Positions 49,315 through 59,135 are shown, counted from the first letter of the stretch. The stretch: 64,000 bases of DNA from Aliisedimentitalea scapharcae (GCF_045277565.1 NZ_CP123584.1:930001-994000); one strand, 5' to 3'. Numbers and translations are program-made. The notes: generated by a model from the letters alone, not told the origin.

Positions 49315-52088
49315 GCATGGGCCCTTTCACTGCCTTTGGTGATGGCCTCGCGCAGCTTTTTCTCGAGCGTTTTCTGTTTGGCCTCGGAATGGAACTTTAG
49401 CCCGAACATGTCTTTGACGTAAAAGCTGTCTACCACTTGTTCGCCATAGGTGGCGATGACTGCCGAAGAGATATTGACGTTGGTATTGGCCAATGTGCGG
49501 GTCAGATCAAACAGCAACCCGGGACGGTCACGGGTGTCGACCTCGATGATGGTGTAGATTTCAGATCCCTCATTATCAAAGGTGATGGTCGTTGGTACCC
49601 GAAAGGCGCGTTCGCGTTTCTTGATCTTGTCCTTGTCGCGGATCGCTTCGGTCGCGATGACTTCGCCTTTTAGGGTCTTGTCGATCATCTGGCTGAGCCG
49701 TTTCAACCGGTTGGCCTCATACGGGGACCCATCGGCGTCCTGCACCCAGAAAGCGGCTGTGGCATACCCGTCGCGCGAGGTATAGGTGCGGGCGTCCACC
49801 ACATTGGCCCCAACCAACGCCAAGGCACCTGCCAGGCGCGAGAAGATCCCCGGATGGTCAGCGATGGCAAAGCACACCCTTGTGGCATCACGGTCCGTGT
49901 CGGGTTCAAGATCGATGCGAACTTCATCGTCACCGATATTTCTGAGGAGATTGGCAAAGATCACATGGGCAGCCAGGGGCATGCCCTGCCAATAGGGGTC
50001 ATAGTGGCGACCTGTTTCATGCTTGAGCGCCTTGGCCTCCCAATCGGGAAGCGCATTGCGCAACGCCTTTTTGGCGGCAGCGCCGCGGTTGACCTTGTTT
50101 ATCGCTTCCATGCCCTGCTCCAGCGCCTGCAACGTCTGTGAATGCAGGTTCCGGATCAGCGTGGCCTTCCAGTTGTTCCAAGTGTCGGGGCCAACGCCCC
50201 GGATATCACAGACGGTCAGCACGGTTAGCAGATTCAACCGCTTTACGGTTTGCACAGCCTTGGCAAAGTCACGGATGGTGCGTGGGTCGGAGATGTCGCG
50301 TTTCTGTGCCATGTCCGACATCACGAGGTGGTAGCGTACCAGCCATTCCACGGTCTCGCAATCGGCCTTGGACAGGCCCAGCCGCGGGGCGACCTTGCGC
50401 GCGATCTGAGCCCCCAGGATCGAATGATCCATTTCGCGCCCTTTGCCGATGTCATGCAGCAGCATGGCCACCATCAGAACCTTGCGGTTGACCCCGGTTT
50501 TCAGGATTTCCGAGCTGAGCGGCAGTTCTTCTTCCAGTTCGTGTTTTTCGATCTGGGTGAAATTCGAAATGACCTGAATGGTGTGTTCGTCGACCGTGTA
50601 GGAATGATACATGTTGAATTGCATCATCGCGACGATCGGTTCAAATTCAGGGATGAATGCCGACAGAACTCCCAGTTCGTTCATCCGACGCAGCGCGCGT
50701 TCCGGGTTGCCGTGTTTGACGAGCAGGTCGAGAAATATCCGTTGCGCTTCCTTGTTGTTCCGCATGTCGTCGTCGATCAGGGCCAGATTGGCAGTGACCA
50801 GACGCATGGCGTCCGGGTGGATCAACAACCCGGTGCGCAGCGCTTCTTCGAACAGGCGCAGCAGGTTCAGCTTGTCAGCCAGGAAGCTTTCAGGATCGGC
50901 CACGTCCAGTCGGTTGTGCACCACCTTGTAGCCGGGTTTGGTGCGTCGCCGCCGCCGTAGGATGCGCTCCAACAAAGGGGCGTTTTTCTGGTGGGCTGCT
51001 TCCAGTTTGGTCAGGAAAATCCGTGTCAGTTCGCCCACTGTCGTGGCATGACGAAAGAACTCCTGCATAAAGATTTCAACCGCCCTGCGCCCTGCGCGAT
51101 CCTCGTACCCCATGCGTTCGGCTACCACGACCTGGATGTCGAAATTCAACTGTTCCGTGGCGCGTCGGGTGACCAGATGCAGATGAGAGCGAACCGCCCA
51201 AAGGAAGGTTTCAGCCTCGCGGAACCGGTCGTATTCCTCAGGGCGGAACAGCCCCAAAGGCACCAATTCTGCGGCTCGTTGAACACCATACAAGTATTTG
51301 GCAATCCAGAACAGCGATTGCAGATCGCGCAGCCCGCCTTTGCCTTCTTTGACGTTGGGCTCCACCATGTACCGCTGGCCCTGCTTTCGATGCCGGGCTT
51401 CGCGTTCCTCCAGTTTGGCTTCGATGAATTCCCGGCCGGTGTTCTTGAACAATTCGGTTTTCAACCGGGTGTCCAATTCCTCGGCCAGAGGAGCATGGCC
51501 AACCAGAAAGCGATGCTCCAGCATGGCGGTACGGATGGTGAAATCTTCCTCGCCCAAGCGCAGGCAATCGCGAATCGTCCGGCTGGAGTGTCCCACTTTG
51601 AGCCGCAGATCCCAGAGGATATACAGCATCGATTCAATGACGCTTTCGGCCCAGGCAGTGATTTTGTAGGGGGTCAGGAACAAGAGGTCGACATCCGACG
51701 CCGGTGCCATTTCTCCACGTCCATACCCACCCACCGCAATCACCGCGATGCGTTCACCCTGTGTGGGATTGGCCAGCGGGTGCAGCAGATCTGTGGCCAC
51801 ATGAAATGCTGTCTTGATCAATCCGTCGGTCAGATAGGTGTAGGACCGCGTCAGCGAGCGGGCCGCAAATGGGGCCGCTTCAAAGGCCGTAGCGATTGCG
51901 GCCCGTCCGGAAGTGTTGGCGTCACGCAACACTGCTACTGCAGCAGCGCGCAGGGCCGCGTTGTCCTGTGCGCCCTTAACTGCGCAATCCAGCCGATCCC
52001 GAATATCTTCGGGATCGAAAATGGACGCGGAATCGCAGATCAGAGGATCGAGCGGCAGGGCCGGTGCGACCGGATTAGAATCCGGCAC
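49311..52088 (-). CDS. glnD: Bifunctional PII uridylyltransferase/uridylyl-removing enzyme
   Basis: A 925-residue GlnD, sensor of glutamine that controls PII (GlnB). Domains in order: nucleotidyltransferase with GGYGRGEMAPASDVDLLFL, central helical domain, HD domain for uridylyl removal with MLLHDIGKGREMDHS, and two C-terminal ACT domains (FAIADHPGIFSRLAGALALVGANVVDARTYT and IIEVDTRDRPGLLFDLTRTLANTNVNIS). The GTG start at 52088 overlaps the lppC stop by 14 bases; a longer in-frame form could start at 52175. The murJ ATG overlaps its stop. Confidence 0.95.
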   Translation of the reverse strand: MPDSNPVAPALPLDPLICDSASIFDPEDIRDRLDCAVKGAQDNAALRAAAVAVLRDANTSGRAAIATAFEAAPFAARSLTRSYTYLTDGLIKTAFHVATDLLHPLANPTQGERIAVIAVGGYGRGEMAPASDVDLLFLTPYKITAWAESVIESMLYILWDLRLKVGHSSRTIRDCLRLGEEDFTIRTAMLEHRFLVGHAPLAEELDTRLKTELFKNTGREFIEAKLEEREARHRKQGQRYMVEPNVKEGKGGLRDLQSLFWIAKYLYGVQRAAELVPLGLFRPEEYDRFREAETFLWAVRSHLHLVTRRATEQLNFDIQVVVAERMGYEDRAGRRAVEIFMQEFFRHATTVGELTRIFLTKLEAAHQKNAPLLERILRRRRRTKPGYKVVHNRLDVADPESFLADKLNLLRLFEEALRTGLLIHPDAMRLVTANLALIDDDMRNNKEAQRIFLDLLVKHGNPERALRRMNELGVLSAFIPEFEPIVAMMQFNMYHSYTVDEHTIQVISNFTQIEKHELEEELPLSSEILKTGVNRKVLMVAMLLHDIGKGREMDHSILGAQIARKVAPRLGLSKADCETVEWLVRYHLVMSDMAQKRDISDPRTIRDFAKAVQTVKRLNLLTVLTVCDIRGVGPDTWNNWKATLIRNLHSQTLQALEQGMEAINKVNRGAAAKKALRNALPDWEAKALKHETGRHYDPYWQGMPLAAHVIFANLLRNIGDDEVRIDLEPDTDRDATRVCFAIADHPGIFSRLAGALALVGANVVDARTYTSRDGYATAAFWVQDADGSPYEANRLKRLSQMIDKTLKGEVIATEAIRDKDKIKKRERAFRVPTTITFDNEGSEIYTIIEVDTRDRPGLLFDLTRTLANTNVNISSAVIATYGEQVVDSFYVKDMFGLKFHSEAKQKTLEKKLREAITKGSERAHA

Positions 52089-53250
52089 CGGTGAAGCTTG
52101 TAGGGGCTGGGTCAATGATGACGACCTGTTTATCTTGAATGGTTGCCACGGCCAGGCCGCGCTCGTTGGTACCATCAGAACGCAGGCGGAAAATGCCGCC
52201 TACACCCTGGAACCCGGCACCTTGGGTCAATGCAGCGCCGGTCAGGGCGTCGGATTTGCCCGCGCCGACCAATGCCCCGATAGCGGCGATTCCGTCATAT
52301 GCCAGACCACCGATGGGGTGAGGTCCACCGCCATAAGCACCTTCATAGCGGCTGCGGAACCGTTGGGCCATGATCGGGTCCGGCAACGCGAACCATCCGC
52401 CCTGTACCCCGGGCAGAGCCAAGGTTTGCGCTGGAATATCCCAACGGGTCAACCCAATATACTGTGTGGTGGCCGGGTCGACACCGGCTTCGGGCAACAG
52501 CTGGGTCAGAAGCGGCAGCGCACCCGCAGTTGTCGACGTCAGGAACAACGCGTTGGATCCGGTCGAATCGATCTGGGCCCGGATGGTCGGAACAGTGTCG
52601 ATGACGCTTTGCTGGGACAGGTCGTAGGCGACGGTGCCTGTGATCGTCGCCGCGGTTTTGCCAGCGGCCTGCTGTATGGCATTGCGCCCGACCTGGCCGG
52701 CGACATCGCTGCTGTGCACAACCAGCATATTGCCCTTGCCCTGACGGGAGGCAAAATTGGCCAGACGATCAGCAGTGTTGTTGAACGTGTGCCCCAGAAT
52801 GAACAGGTTGCCACCTGCAATCGTGGCATTGTTGGAGAAGCTCAGAACATTGATATTGCGATTGGCAACAGCAAGCCCAACCGCATTTGCGGCCTCACCA
52901 TAGACTGGGCCAAGAATGATCCGTGCGCCTTCGTTTACGGCCTGTGTGGCCACTGTGGCCGCAGTGCCTGCATTGCCTGCCGTGTCGTAAACGCGCAGGT
53001 CAATCTGGACGTTGGTCAAATCGGCAATGGCCAGTCGCGCTGCGTTCTCCAGGCTCTGTGCAAGCGCCGCGTCGCCGGATTGGGCAGACCCGCGGGGCAC
53101 AAGAAGAGCGACCGGAACTGGCTTTGAGGTATTGATGGTTGGGCCGCCACTGCTTATCCCGGTGGGGTTGCAGGCACTTAGTGCCACAGCAGAAACAACA
53201 CTGATAGCGGCAAGCGCCACCTTGCGGGCGGGTTTGAAAACAGCAAACAT
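52075..53250 (-). CDS. Penicillin-binding protein activator (LpoA/LppC-like lipoprotein)
   Basis: A 391-residue lipoprotein of the periplasmic-binding-protein-like COG3107 family. The signal (FAVFKPARKVALAAISVVSAVALSAC) ends in a good lipobox with C27. A Leu/Ile/Val-binding-protein-like core follows (PVPVALLVPRGSAQSGDAALAQSLENAARLAIADL, GPVYGEAANAVGLAVANRNINVLSFSNNATIAG). In E. coli LpoA activates PBP1A. The start is the ATG (MFAVFK) 21 codons inside the longest frame. It is divergent from rsmI, a conserved arrangement, and overlaps glnD downstream. Confidence 0.9.
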   Translation of the reverse strand: MFAVFKPARKVALAAISVVSAVALSACNPTGISSGGPTINTSKPVPVALLVPRGSAQSGDAALAQSLENAARLAIADLTNVQIDLRVYDTAGNAGTAATVATQAVNEGARIILGPVYGEAANAVGLAVANRNINVLSFSNNATIAGGNLFILGHTFNNTADRLANFASRQGKGNMLVVHSSDVAGQVGRNAIQQAAGKTAATITGTVAYDLSQQSVIDTVPTIRAQIDSTGSNALFLTSTTAGALPLLTQLLPEAGVDPATTQYIGLTRWDIPAQTLALPGVQGGWFALPDPIMAQRFRSRYEGAYGGGPHPIGGLAYDGIAAIGALVGAGKSDALTGAALTQGAGFQGVGGIFRLRSDGTNERGLAVATIQDKQVVIIDPAPTSFTGAGF

Positions 53251-53339
53251 AATGAACCTGACTCTCCCTGATCCGGCGCCGATACCGCCGTGTTCTTGTC
53301 GGGCTTTGATCATAAACGACGAAAAAGGCGGGTCCAGCG

Positions 53340-54200
53340 TTGAATCACCAAAAGGTCAGATTGTCACCGGGGCTGTATTTTGTTGCCACCCCGATCGGAA
53401 CCGCCCGCGACATCACGCTTAGGGCGTTGGATGTGTTGGCGTCGGCTGATGTGATTGCCGCCGAAGACACCCGTAGTTTGCGCCGTCTGATGGAAATCCA
53501 CGGTGTGCCGCTAGAAGGCCGTATGGTGTTGTCCTACCATGATCACAGCGGTGCCGGGTCCCGTGAACGCCTGTTAAACGCGCTGTCCGAAGGCAAATCG
53601 GTGGCCTACGCCTCTGAAGCTGGCATGCCGTTGATTGCCGACCCCGGTTATGATCTCAGCCGTCAGGCGGCTCAGGCGGGGCATACGGTGACCTGTGCTC
53701 CGGGAGCGACAGCAGGCATCACGGCTTTGACGTTGGCTGGCCTGCCGACCGATGCCTTTTTCTTTGGCGGGTTTTTGCCAAATGCAACCGGAGCACGCCG
53801 AACGCGACTGGAAGAGCTGAAGGCGATTCCCGGAACCCTGGTATTTTACGAATCCCCCAAACGCGTTGCAGCAAGCCTGCAAGACATGGCCGATGTCCTG
53901 GGAGATCGGCCTGCCGCATTATGCCGGGAACTGACCAAGAAGTTCGAGGAGATCCGGCGCAGCACCTTGACCGAATTAGCCGCAGAGCTGGCCGGCACCA
54001 ACGTCAAAGGTGAAATCGTGCTGCTGGTGGATCGGGGGCGTTCAGAAACTGTTAGCCAAGTTGATCTAGAATCGGACCTGAAGGCGGCTCTGAAAGGGAA
54101 TTCTGTCAAGGATGCGGCAGATATCGTGTCCCAAATGCACGACCTGCCACGCCGCAAAATCTACCAGATGGCCTTGCAAATTGGCCGGGAAGGGGACTGA
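53340..54200 (+). CDS. rsmI: 16S rRNA (cytidine-1402-2'-O)-methyltransferase
   Basis: A 286-residue RsmI of the tetrapyrrole-methylase-like fold. Family motifs: LYFVATPIGTARDITLRALDVL, AAEDTRSLRRLM, SYHDHSG, the SEAGMPLIADPGYDLSRQA block, PTDAFFFGGFLPN and FYESPKRVAASL. It 2'-O-methylates C1402 in the decoding site. A TTG start gives the usual N-terminal extension before LSPGLYFVATPIG. First gene of an rsmI-yraN-gshB run. Confidence 0.95.
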   Translation: MNHQKVRLSPGLYFVATPIGTARDITLRALDVLASADVIAAEDTRSLRRLMEIHGVPLEGRMVLSYHDHSGAGSRERLLNALSEGKSVAYASEAGMPLIADPGYDLSRQAAQAGHTVTCAPGATAGITALTLAGLPTDAFFFGGFLPNATGARRTRLEELKAIPGTLVFYESPKRVAASLQDMADVLGDRPAALCRELTKKFEEIRRSTLTELAAELAGTNVKGEIVLLVDRGRSETVSQVDLESDLKAALKGNSVKDAADIVSQMHDLPRRKIYQMALQIGREGD

Positions 54201-54202
54201 AC

Positions 54203-54571
54203 ATGTCGCGGCACGCGCGTGGCCAGATGGCATATCATTCGGGCGAGGCAGCGGAACATTCCATCGCCCAAGACTATGAACGGCGGGGTTTTTCCATTGC
54301 GAAACGAAGATGGCGCGGACCGGGGGGCGAGATCGATCTGATCACCCGCAACGCCGACGGGGTGGTTTTTGTAGAAGTCAAAAAGGGGCCTACACTGGCC
54401 CGGGCCGCCGAACGGATCACGCAACACCAGATGGCGCGAATCTATGCCAGCGCTGCACAATTCCTGGAGAACGAACCCCAGGGACAACTGACCAATGTGC
54501 GGTTTGACGTGGCGCTGGTGGATGGTCAGGGACAATACGAAATTCTCGAAAACGCCTATGGGTTGGGGTGA
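54203..54571 (+). CDS. yraN: YraN family endonuclease-like protein (UPF0102)
   Basis: A 122-residue UPF0102 protein with a Holliday-junction-resolvase-like fold. Seen are the GEAAEHSIAQDYERRGFSIAKRRWRGPGGEIDLITRNADGVVFVEVKKG core with the catalytic-type E-I-D and E-V-K motifs. The role in vivo is unknown. It starts 2 bases after the rsmI stop, the classical rsmI-yraN order. Confidence 0.93.
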   Translation: MSRHARGQMAYHSGEAAEHSIAQDYERRGFSIAKRRWRGPGGEIDLITRNADGVVFVEVKKGPTLARAAERITQHQMARIYASAAQFLENEPQGQLTNVRFDVALVDGQGQYEILENAYGLG

Positions 54572-54656
54572 CCCCCATTGAACCCTTTGTCGGTCTGGGC
54601 CATGTATTCTGCTGAACGCAGAATAGGCCGCGGGACGCGGGCAAAGGGGAACGCCG

Positions 54657-55589
54657 ATGAAGATCGCTTTTCAGATGGACCCGATTGGGGCCGTGGATAT
54701 CAACGCCGACAGCAGCTTTCGTCTGGCGGAAGAAGCACAGGCCCGTGGTCACGAGCTGTTCTACTACGCACCTGACCAACTGGCCTATCAGGAAGGGCGC
54801 ATTACCGCACGTGGCCACGACATGACCGTGCAGCGGGTGGCTGGGGATCCAGCCGTTCTGGGGCCGGAACGCGAAGTCGATCTGGCCGGTTTCGATGTCG
54901 TCTGGTTGCGCCAGGATCCGCCGTTTGACATGCACTATATCACCTCCACCCATTTGCTGGACCGCCTGAAAGGGCAGGCCCTCGTGGTGAATGACCCGTT
55001 TTGGGTGCGCAATTATCCCGAGAAACTGTTGGTTTTGGATTTCCCCGATCTGACACCGCCCACGACTGTGGCCCGTGATCTGGAAACCATCAAGGCATTC
55101 AAGGCCAAACATGGTGACGTGATCCTGAAGCCTCTGTATGGCAATGGGGGTGCTGGCGTGTTCCGTTTGGACGCCAACGACCGGAATCTGACGTCCTTGC
55201 ATGAATTGTTCACTGGGTTCTCGCGCGAACCGCTGATCGTACAGAAATTCCTGCCTGATGTCCGAAATGGTGACAAGCGTATCATCTTGGTAGACGGCGA
55301 CCCTGTTGGTGCCATCAATCGGGTTCCGGCCGAGGGGGAAACCCGGTCCAACATGCATGTGGGCGGACGGCCCGAGAAAATCGGGCTGAGCGAACGTGAT
55401 CAGGAAATCTGTGCGGCGATCGGGCCCCTGTTGAAAGAAAAAGGCCAGGTTTTTGTCGGCATCGACGTGATCGGTGACTATCTGACCGAAATCAACGTGA
55501 CGTCTCCCACCGGTATCCAAGAGCTGGAGCGGTTCAACGGGGTCAATATCGCCGAGAAAGTATGGCAGGCGATCGAGGCCAAGGTGTGA
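54657..55589 (+). CDS. gshB: Glutathione synthetase
   Basis: A 310-residue ATP-grasp enzyme that adds glycine to gamma-glutamylcysteine. Landmarks are MKIAFQMDPIGAVDINADSSF, VWLRQDPPFDMHYITSTHLLD, the substrate and ATP loops VILKPLYGNGGAGVFRLD and RIILVDGDPVGAINRVPAEGETRSNMHVGG, and the metal-binding ending FVGIDVIGDYLTEINVTSPTGIQE. Length is normal. AAAGGGGAACGCCG precedes the ATG. Confidence 0.97.
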   Translation: MKIAFQMDPIGAVDINADSSFRLAEEAQARGHELFYYAPDQLAYQEGRITARGHDMTVQRVAGDPAVLGPEREVDLAGFDVVWLRQDPPFDMHYITSTHLLDRLKGQALVVNDPFWVRNYPEKLLVLDFPDLTPPTTVARDLETIKAFKAKHGDVILKPLYGNGGAGVFRLDANDRNLTSLHELFTGFSREPLIVQKFLPDVRNGDKRIILVDGDPVGAINRVPAEGETRSNMHVGGRPEKIGLSERDQEICAAIGPLLKEKGQVFVGIDVIGDYLTEINVTSPTGIQELERFNGVNIAEKVWQAIEAKV

Positions 55590-55652
55590 GCCGACCCTGA
55601 TTGGACATGATTTGCGCCGGTGGGTCAGACACCTGACAGGCCGGCGCAGCGC

Positions 55653-57161
55653 TCACCCGGACGTACCGACGCGAAAGCTGAGCGCTTCGGCCACATGAGG
55701 CCGACGGATGTCGCATTCTCCGGCGAGATCGGCAATCGTGCGCGCCACCCGCAAAACCCTGTGATAGCCGCGTGCCGACAGGCCGAACCGATCAGCCGCA
55801 CGTAACAGAAGATCGCGCCCTTCGGCGTCAGGGCAGGCCAGGTCGTCGAGTGTTTTGCCTTCGAGATCCGCATTTTGATACATCCCGTCCTGAGCTGAAA
55901 AACGGTGTTCTTGCAATTGGCGGGCCGTGTTGACGCGTTGGGCGACAGTTGCCGAAGATTCTCCGTCCGGGGGCTGGTCCAGGTCCGTAAAGGCCACGGG
56001 GGGCACATCCACGCGCAGATCTATTCGATCCATCAGGGGGCCGGAAATGCGGCCCAGATAATCTTCGCCGCAAACCGGTGCCCGCGAACAGGCGCGCGAG
56101 GCATCGGCCAGATAGCCACATTTACAAGGATTGGCCGCAGCAACCAGCATGAACCGGCTGGGATACTTTACATGGGCATTGGCGCGCGCCACCATGACTT
56201 CGCCGGTTTCGATGGGTTGGCGCAAGGTTTCCAGAACTGTCCGGTTGAATTCGGGAAGTTCGTCGAGAAACAGAACGCCATTGTGAGCAAGGCTGATTTC
56301 ACCGGGTTTGGCACCACGGCCTCCTCCGACGATGGCCGCCATGGATGCTGTGTGATGAGGTTCGCGAAAAGGGCGGGTCAGATCAATGCCTCCCTGATCC
56401 AGCAACCCGCAGAGCGAGTGGATCATCGAGGTTTGAAGCGCTTCGGTCGGGGACATGGGTGGCAGGATTGTGGGTATGCGCGCCGCCAACATGGATTTTC
56501 CGGATCCGGGTGCGCCAACCATCATCAAATGATGGCGCCCTGCTGCCGCGATTTCCAACGCACGTTTGGCCCGTTCCTGTCCTTTGACATCGCGCAAGCA
56601 GCGCAGGCTGGGTGCGGTGGCGACCTCGCCCGAGGTGGCGGGGGTGATCGGATGTTGACCGGTATAGTGGCGGACCACATCCGCCAGGCTGTCCGCACCA
56701 ATCACGGTGGCCGCGTCCACCCAGGCCGCTTCGGGACCCGACGCACCGGGGCACAGCAGGGTTCGGTCCTCGGTCGCTGCGGTCATGGCGGCCGGCAACG
56801 CACCGACAACCGGGACCAGCGAGCCGTCCAGCGACAATTCACCCAGTGCTATCGTGCCTTCCGAGGCGTCCTTGGGGATGATTTCAAGCGCAGCCAACAA
56901 GGCCAGGGCAATGGGCAGATCAAAATGGCTGCCTTCCTTGGGAAGATCGGCAGGCGAGAGGTTGATGGTGATGCGTTTGGAGGGCAGGGCGATGGCCATC
57001 GAACTGAGTGCAGACCGGACCCGGTCGCGGGCCTCGGACACGGCTTTGTTCGGGAGGCCGACGACGGAAAAGGCCGGCAGCCCCGGAGACACCGCACATT
57101 GCACTTCGACCAGGCGGGCTTCGACACCCTGAAAGGCGACGGTATAGGCGCGGGCGGTCAT
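55653..57161 (-). CDS. comM: YifB family Mg-chelatase-like AAA ATPase (ComM)
   Basis: A 502-residue protein of the YifB/ComM family. An N-terminal Lon-like S16 domain (AYTVAFQGVEARLVEVQCAVSPGLPAFSVVGLPNKAVSEARDRVRSAL) precedes the Mg-chelatase-type AAA+ module with Walker A GAPGSGKSMLAARIPTILPP (about 215-234) and FLDELPEFNRTVLETLRQPIE. A cysteine-rich segment (NPCKCGYLADASRACSRAPVC) follows. ComM promotes branch migration in natural transformation of Vibrio. The gene is convergent with gshB. Confidence 0.93.
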   Translation of the reverse strand: MTARAYTVAFQGVEARLVEVQCAVSPGLPAFSVVGLPNKAVSEARDRVRSALSSMAIALPSKRITINLSPADLPKEGSHFDLPIALALLAALEIIPKDASEGTIALGELSLDGSLVPVVGALPAAMTAATEDRTLLCPGASGPEAAWVDAATVIGADSLADVVRHYTGQHPITPATSGEVATAPSLRCLRDVKGQERAKRALEIAAAGRHHLMMVGAPGSGKSMLAARIPTILPPMSPTEALQTSMIHSLCGLLDQGGIDLTRPFREPHHTASMAAIVGGGRGAKPGEISLAHNGVLFLDELPEFNRTVLETLRQPIETGEVMVARANAHVKYPSRFMLVAAANPCKCGYLADASRACSRAPVCGEDYLGRISGPLMDRIDLRVDVPPVAFTDLDQPPDGESSATVAQRVNTARQLQEHRFSAQDGMYQNADLEGKTLDDLACPDAEGRDLLLRAADRFGLSARGYHRVLRVARTIADLAGECDIRRPHVAEALSFRVGTSG

Positions 57162-57230
57162 GCAGCCTCCGATCTTGGTTACCTATTGGTTAATCGGTAG
57201 GCGTGAGGCGTTTAAGAATGGTTAATTCTC

Positions 57231-57259
57231 CAAAAAAATGGGGGCCACGCCTGGCCCCC
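57231..57259 (-). terminator. Rho-independent terminator of the GST gene
   Basis: On the minus strand a perfect 8-bp stem (GGGGGCCA / TGGCCCCC) is followed by ATTTTTTTG, 28 bases after the GST stop. Confidence 0.9.
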
Positions 57260-57286
57260 TTCAGGTTGTCTTTGCGTCCCCCTGGA

Positions 57287-57973
57287 TCAGGAGGGCAGGG
57301 TCCAGTCACGGCGCGACAACGGTTGAACGTAGGGTTCCGGGTCATATGTCACGGTTCGGGCCTGGTCCTGCCAGCGCAGCACAGCCGGATCGCTCAGAAG
57401 GCGGGCGCAATAGGCGCGGCTGGATCGGGACACTGGCAGGTCATAGCCGATAATCCGGGCCGCGACGGGTGTGTAAAACACATCCGCCAGAGAATAGTCG
57501 CCAAACAGATATCCGTCAGAAGAACCGGAGATTTGACGGGCATGGGCCCATAGGGTTTCGATCCGGTTCAAATCCGCCCGAACAGATTCCGAGGGAACGA
57601 AACCCTCCCAGATATGGCTCAGCTGCATCGGGCAATCACCGCGCAATGCCGAGAACCCGGCCGCCATTTCGGAACACAGCCAGCGTGCGGTGGCGCGATG
57701 GGTCGGATCAAAGGGCCATAACCCTGCCGTCGGGTGGCGTTCAGCCAAGGTTTCGGCCATGGCCAGAGATTCGCCAACCACGGTCCCCTCCGGGCACCGC
57801 ATGGCTGGGACCAAACGGGCCGGGGCCAGATCCCCAAGGTCCTGCGCCATGGTGCCGGAATACAGCCCCACCATATGCACCCGATGCGGGATGTCGAATT
57901 TTTCCATCATCAGCCAACCCCGCAGGGACCAGCTGGAATACATGCGATCGCCGATATACAAATCATAAGTCAT
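57287..57973 (-). CDS. Glutathione S-transferase
   Basis: A 228-residue GST. The thioredoxin-like N-domain opens YDLYIGDRMYSSWSLRGWLMMEKFDIPH, whose S-S-W-S placement supplies the catalytic serine of the bacterial zeta/beta-like groups, and has the cis-proline strand RLVPAMRC and the glutathione-binding ESLAMAETLAERHP. The helical C-domain contains GDYSLADVFYTPVAARI. Substrate is unknown. It ends at a strong terminator and is monocistronic. Confidence 0.88.
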   Translation of the reverse strand: MTYDLYIGDRMYSSWSLRGWLMMEKFDIPHRVHMVGLYSGTMAQDLGDLAPARLVPAMRCPEGTVVGESLAMAETLAERHPTAGLWPFDPTHRATARWLCSEMAAGFSALRGDCPMQLSHIWEGFVPSESVRADLNRIETLWAHARQISGSSDGYLFGDYSLADVFYTPVAARIIGYDLPVSRSSRAYCARLLSDPAVLRWQDQARTVTYDPEPYVQPLSRRDWTLPS

Positions 57974-58032
57974 GTGGGCAGGTTAAAAGACCCACAGCGG
58001 GTGGGTAAAACAGCAATTTGTGACGGGGGCCA

Positions 58033-58611
58033 TCACGGCAGGTGATTGATCCGCCCGGTTTCCCATCCAGACTGTGTTCGGGTGATCTCGGTCACTGACA
58101 AATTGTCGATGCGATGCGAAAAAGCCTCTTCTGCTGTCAGGCATTCCGCCCGCTGCACCTGTGTCAGGATCATCCCGAAATGACCAACAATGATCAGATT
58201 GCGTCCGTAATGGGCGGTGATCAGGTCATCAATCACCGCGTCGACCCGGGCCCGCACTTCGTTCCAGCTTTCGCCGTTTGGTGGGCGCACATCTCCGGGC
58301 GTTTCCCAATAGGCCCGGATATGGTCAGGGTCTTCGGCGTCTATTTCGGCCCAACTGCGCAATTCCCAGGCGCCAAAGTGGATTTCGCGCAGCTCTCGCT
58401 GATGAGGCAGGCGGTGCCGGTCCCGTTGGATCGCGGTTGCTGTGTCTGCAGCGCGGGACAGGTCGGACGAAATGACCAACGCATCCTTCGGCAAAAAATC
58501 AGAAAGGCGGGACAATTGCGCAGTGTCTGACAGATCGGCAGGCAGATCAGACCATCCCACCATGGTTTTTGCGTGCGTTGGCCCGTGGCGCACCAGAAAC
58601 AACTGGGTCAT
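58033..58611 (-). CDS. Histidine phosphatase family protein (CobC-like)
   Basis: A 192-residue phosphoglycerate-mutase-type phosphatase. The RHG motif is FLVRHGPTHAKT with the phospho-accepting histidine at residue 9, the second histidine is in IIVGHFGMIL, and the acid in REIHFGAWE. Its ATG overlaps the cobU stop by four bases (ATGA), so it is translationally coupled to cobU. That suggests alpha-ribazole-5'-phosphate phosphatase (CobC), although the family is broad. Confidence 0.85.
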   Translation of the reverse strand: MTQLFLVRHGPTHAKTMVGWSDLPADLSDTAQLSRLSDFLPKDALVISSDLSRAADTATAIQRDRHRLPHQRELREIHFGAWELRSWAEIDAEDPDHIRAYWETPGDVRPPNGESWNEVRARVDAVIDDLITAHYGRNLIIVGHFGMILTQVQRAECLTAEEAFSHRIDNLSVTEITRTQSGWETGRINHLP

Positions 58612-59135
58612 GGCAATTTCCCTTTCAGAACCTGTGGCAGACCGACAACAACCTGCACGACCAGATCCGCTTGACCCGCGAGAAGGATGTTCAACCGTCC
58701 CTGCGCTTCGCGAAATTGGCGGGCGAGCTTGTTTTCTGGCACGATGCCTTGTCCGGTTTCGTTCGAGACAATCACCAGATCGCCCTTGCAACGCGCGATG
58801 GTCTCCTGCAACCGGATCTGCTGCGCGCCCAGATCATGTTCGGCCAGCAGGTGATTGGTCAGCCACATGGTGGCACAATCCAGCAGACAGATGTCCTGAT
58901 CGGTCAGTGCATCCAGCACGGGTGTGACGTCGAACGGGGCTTCGTGAGTGATCCACCCGGTGCCGCGTTGCGTGATATGTTTGTCTACTTTGGCCTGCAT
59001 TTCATTATCAAAGACTTGTGAAGTGGCCAGATAATGTCTTTTTTTTCCGGTATTTAGGCAAAAATCTTCGGCGTATTCGGACTTGCCCGAGGCCGCGCCG
59101 CCAAGAATGAATGTGACTCTGGAATGCAAGTTCAT
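58608..59135 (-). CDS. cobU: Adenosylcobinamide kinase / adenosylcobinamide-phosphate guanylyltransferase
   Basis: A 175-residue CobU/CobP of the late cobalamin pathway, which phosphorylates adenosylcobinamide and then adds GMP. The P-loop is G-G-A-A-S-G-K18-S19 and HYLATSQVFDNEMQAKVDKHITQRGTGWITHEAP holds the conserved histidine that is guanylylated in the second reaction (H54 region). D-C-A-T-M-W-L-T-N and VSNETGQGIVP are also diagnostic. No other cob genes are in the window except the coupled phosphatase. Confidence 0.93.
   Translation of the reverse strand: MNLHSRVTFILGGAASGKSEYAEDFCLNTGKKRHYLATSQVFDNEMQAKVDKHITQRGTGWITHEAPFDVTPVLDALTDQDICLLDCATMWLTNHLLAEHDLGAQQIRLQETIARCKGDLVIVSNETGQGIVPENKLARQFREAQGRLNILLAGQADLVVQVVVGLPQVLKGKLP

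Noticed and set aside
55905..57200. 431-codon open frame antisense to yifB/comM
   Set aside because: Shadow of the AAA ATPase gene; glycine- and arginine-rich with no motif.
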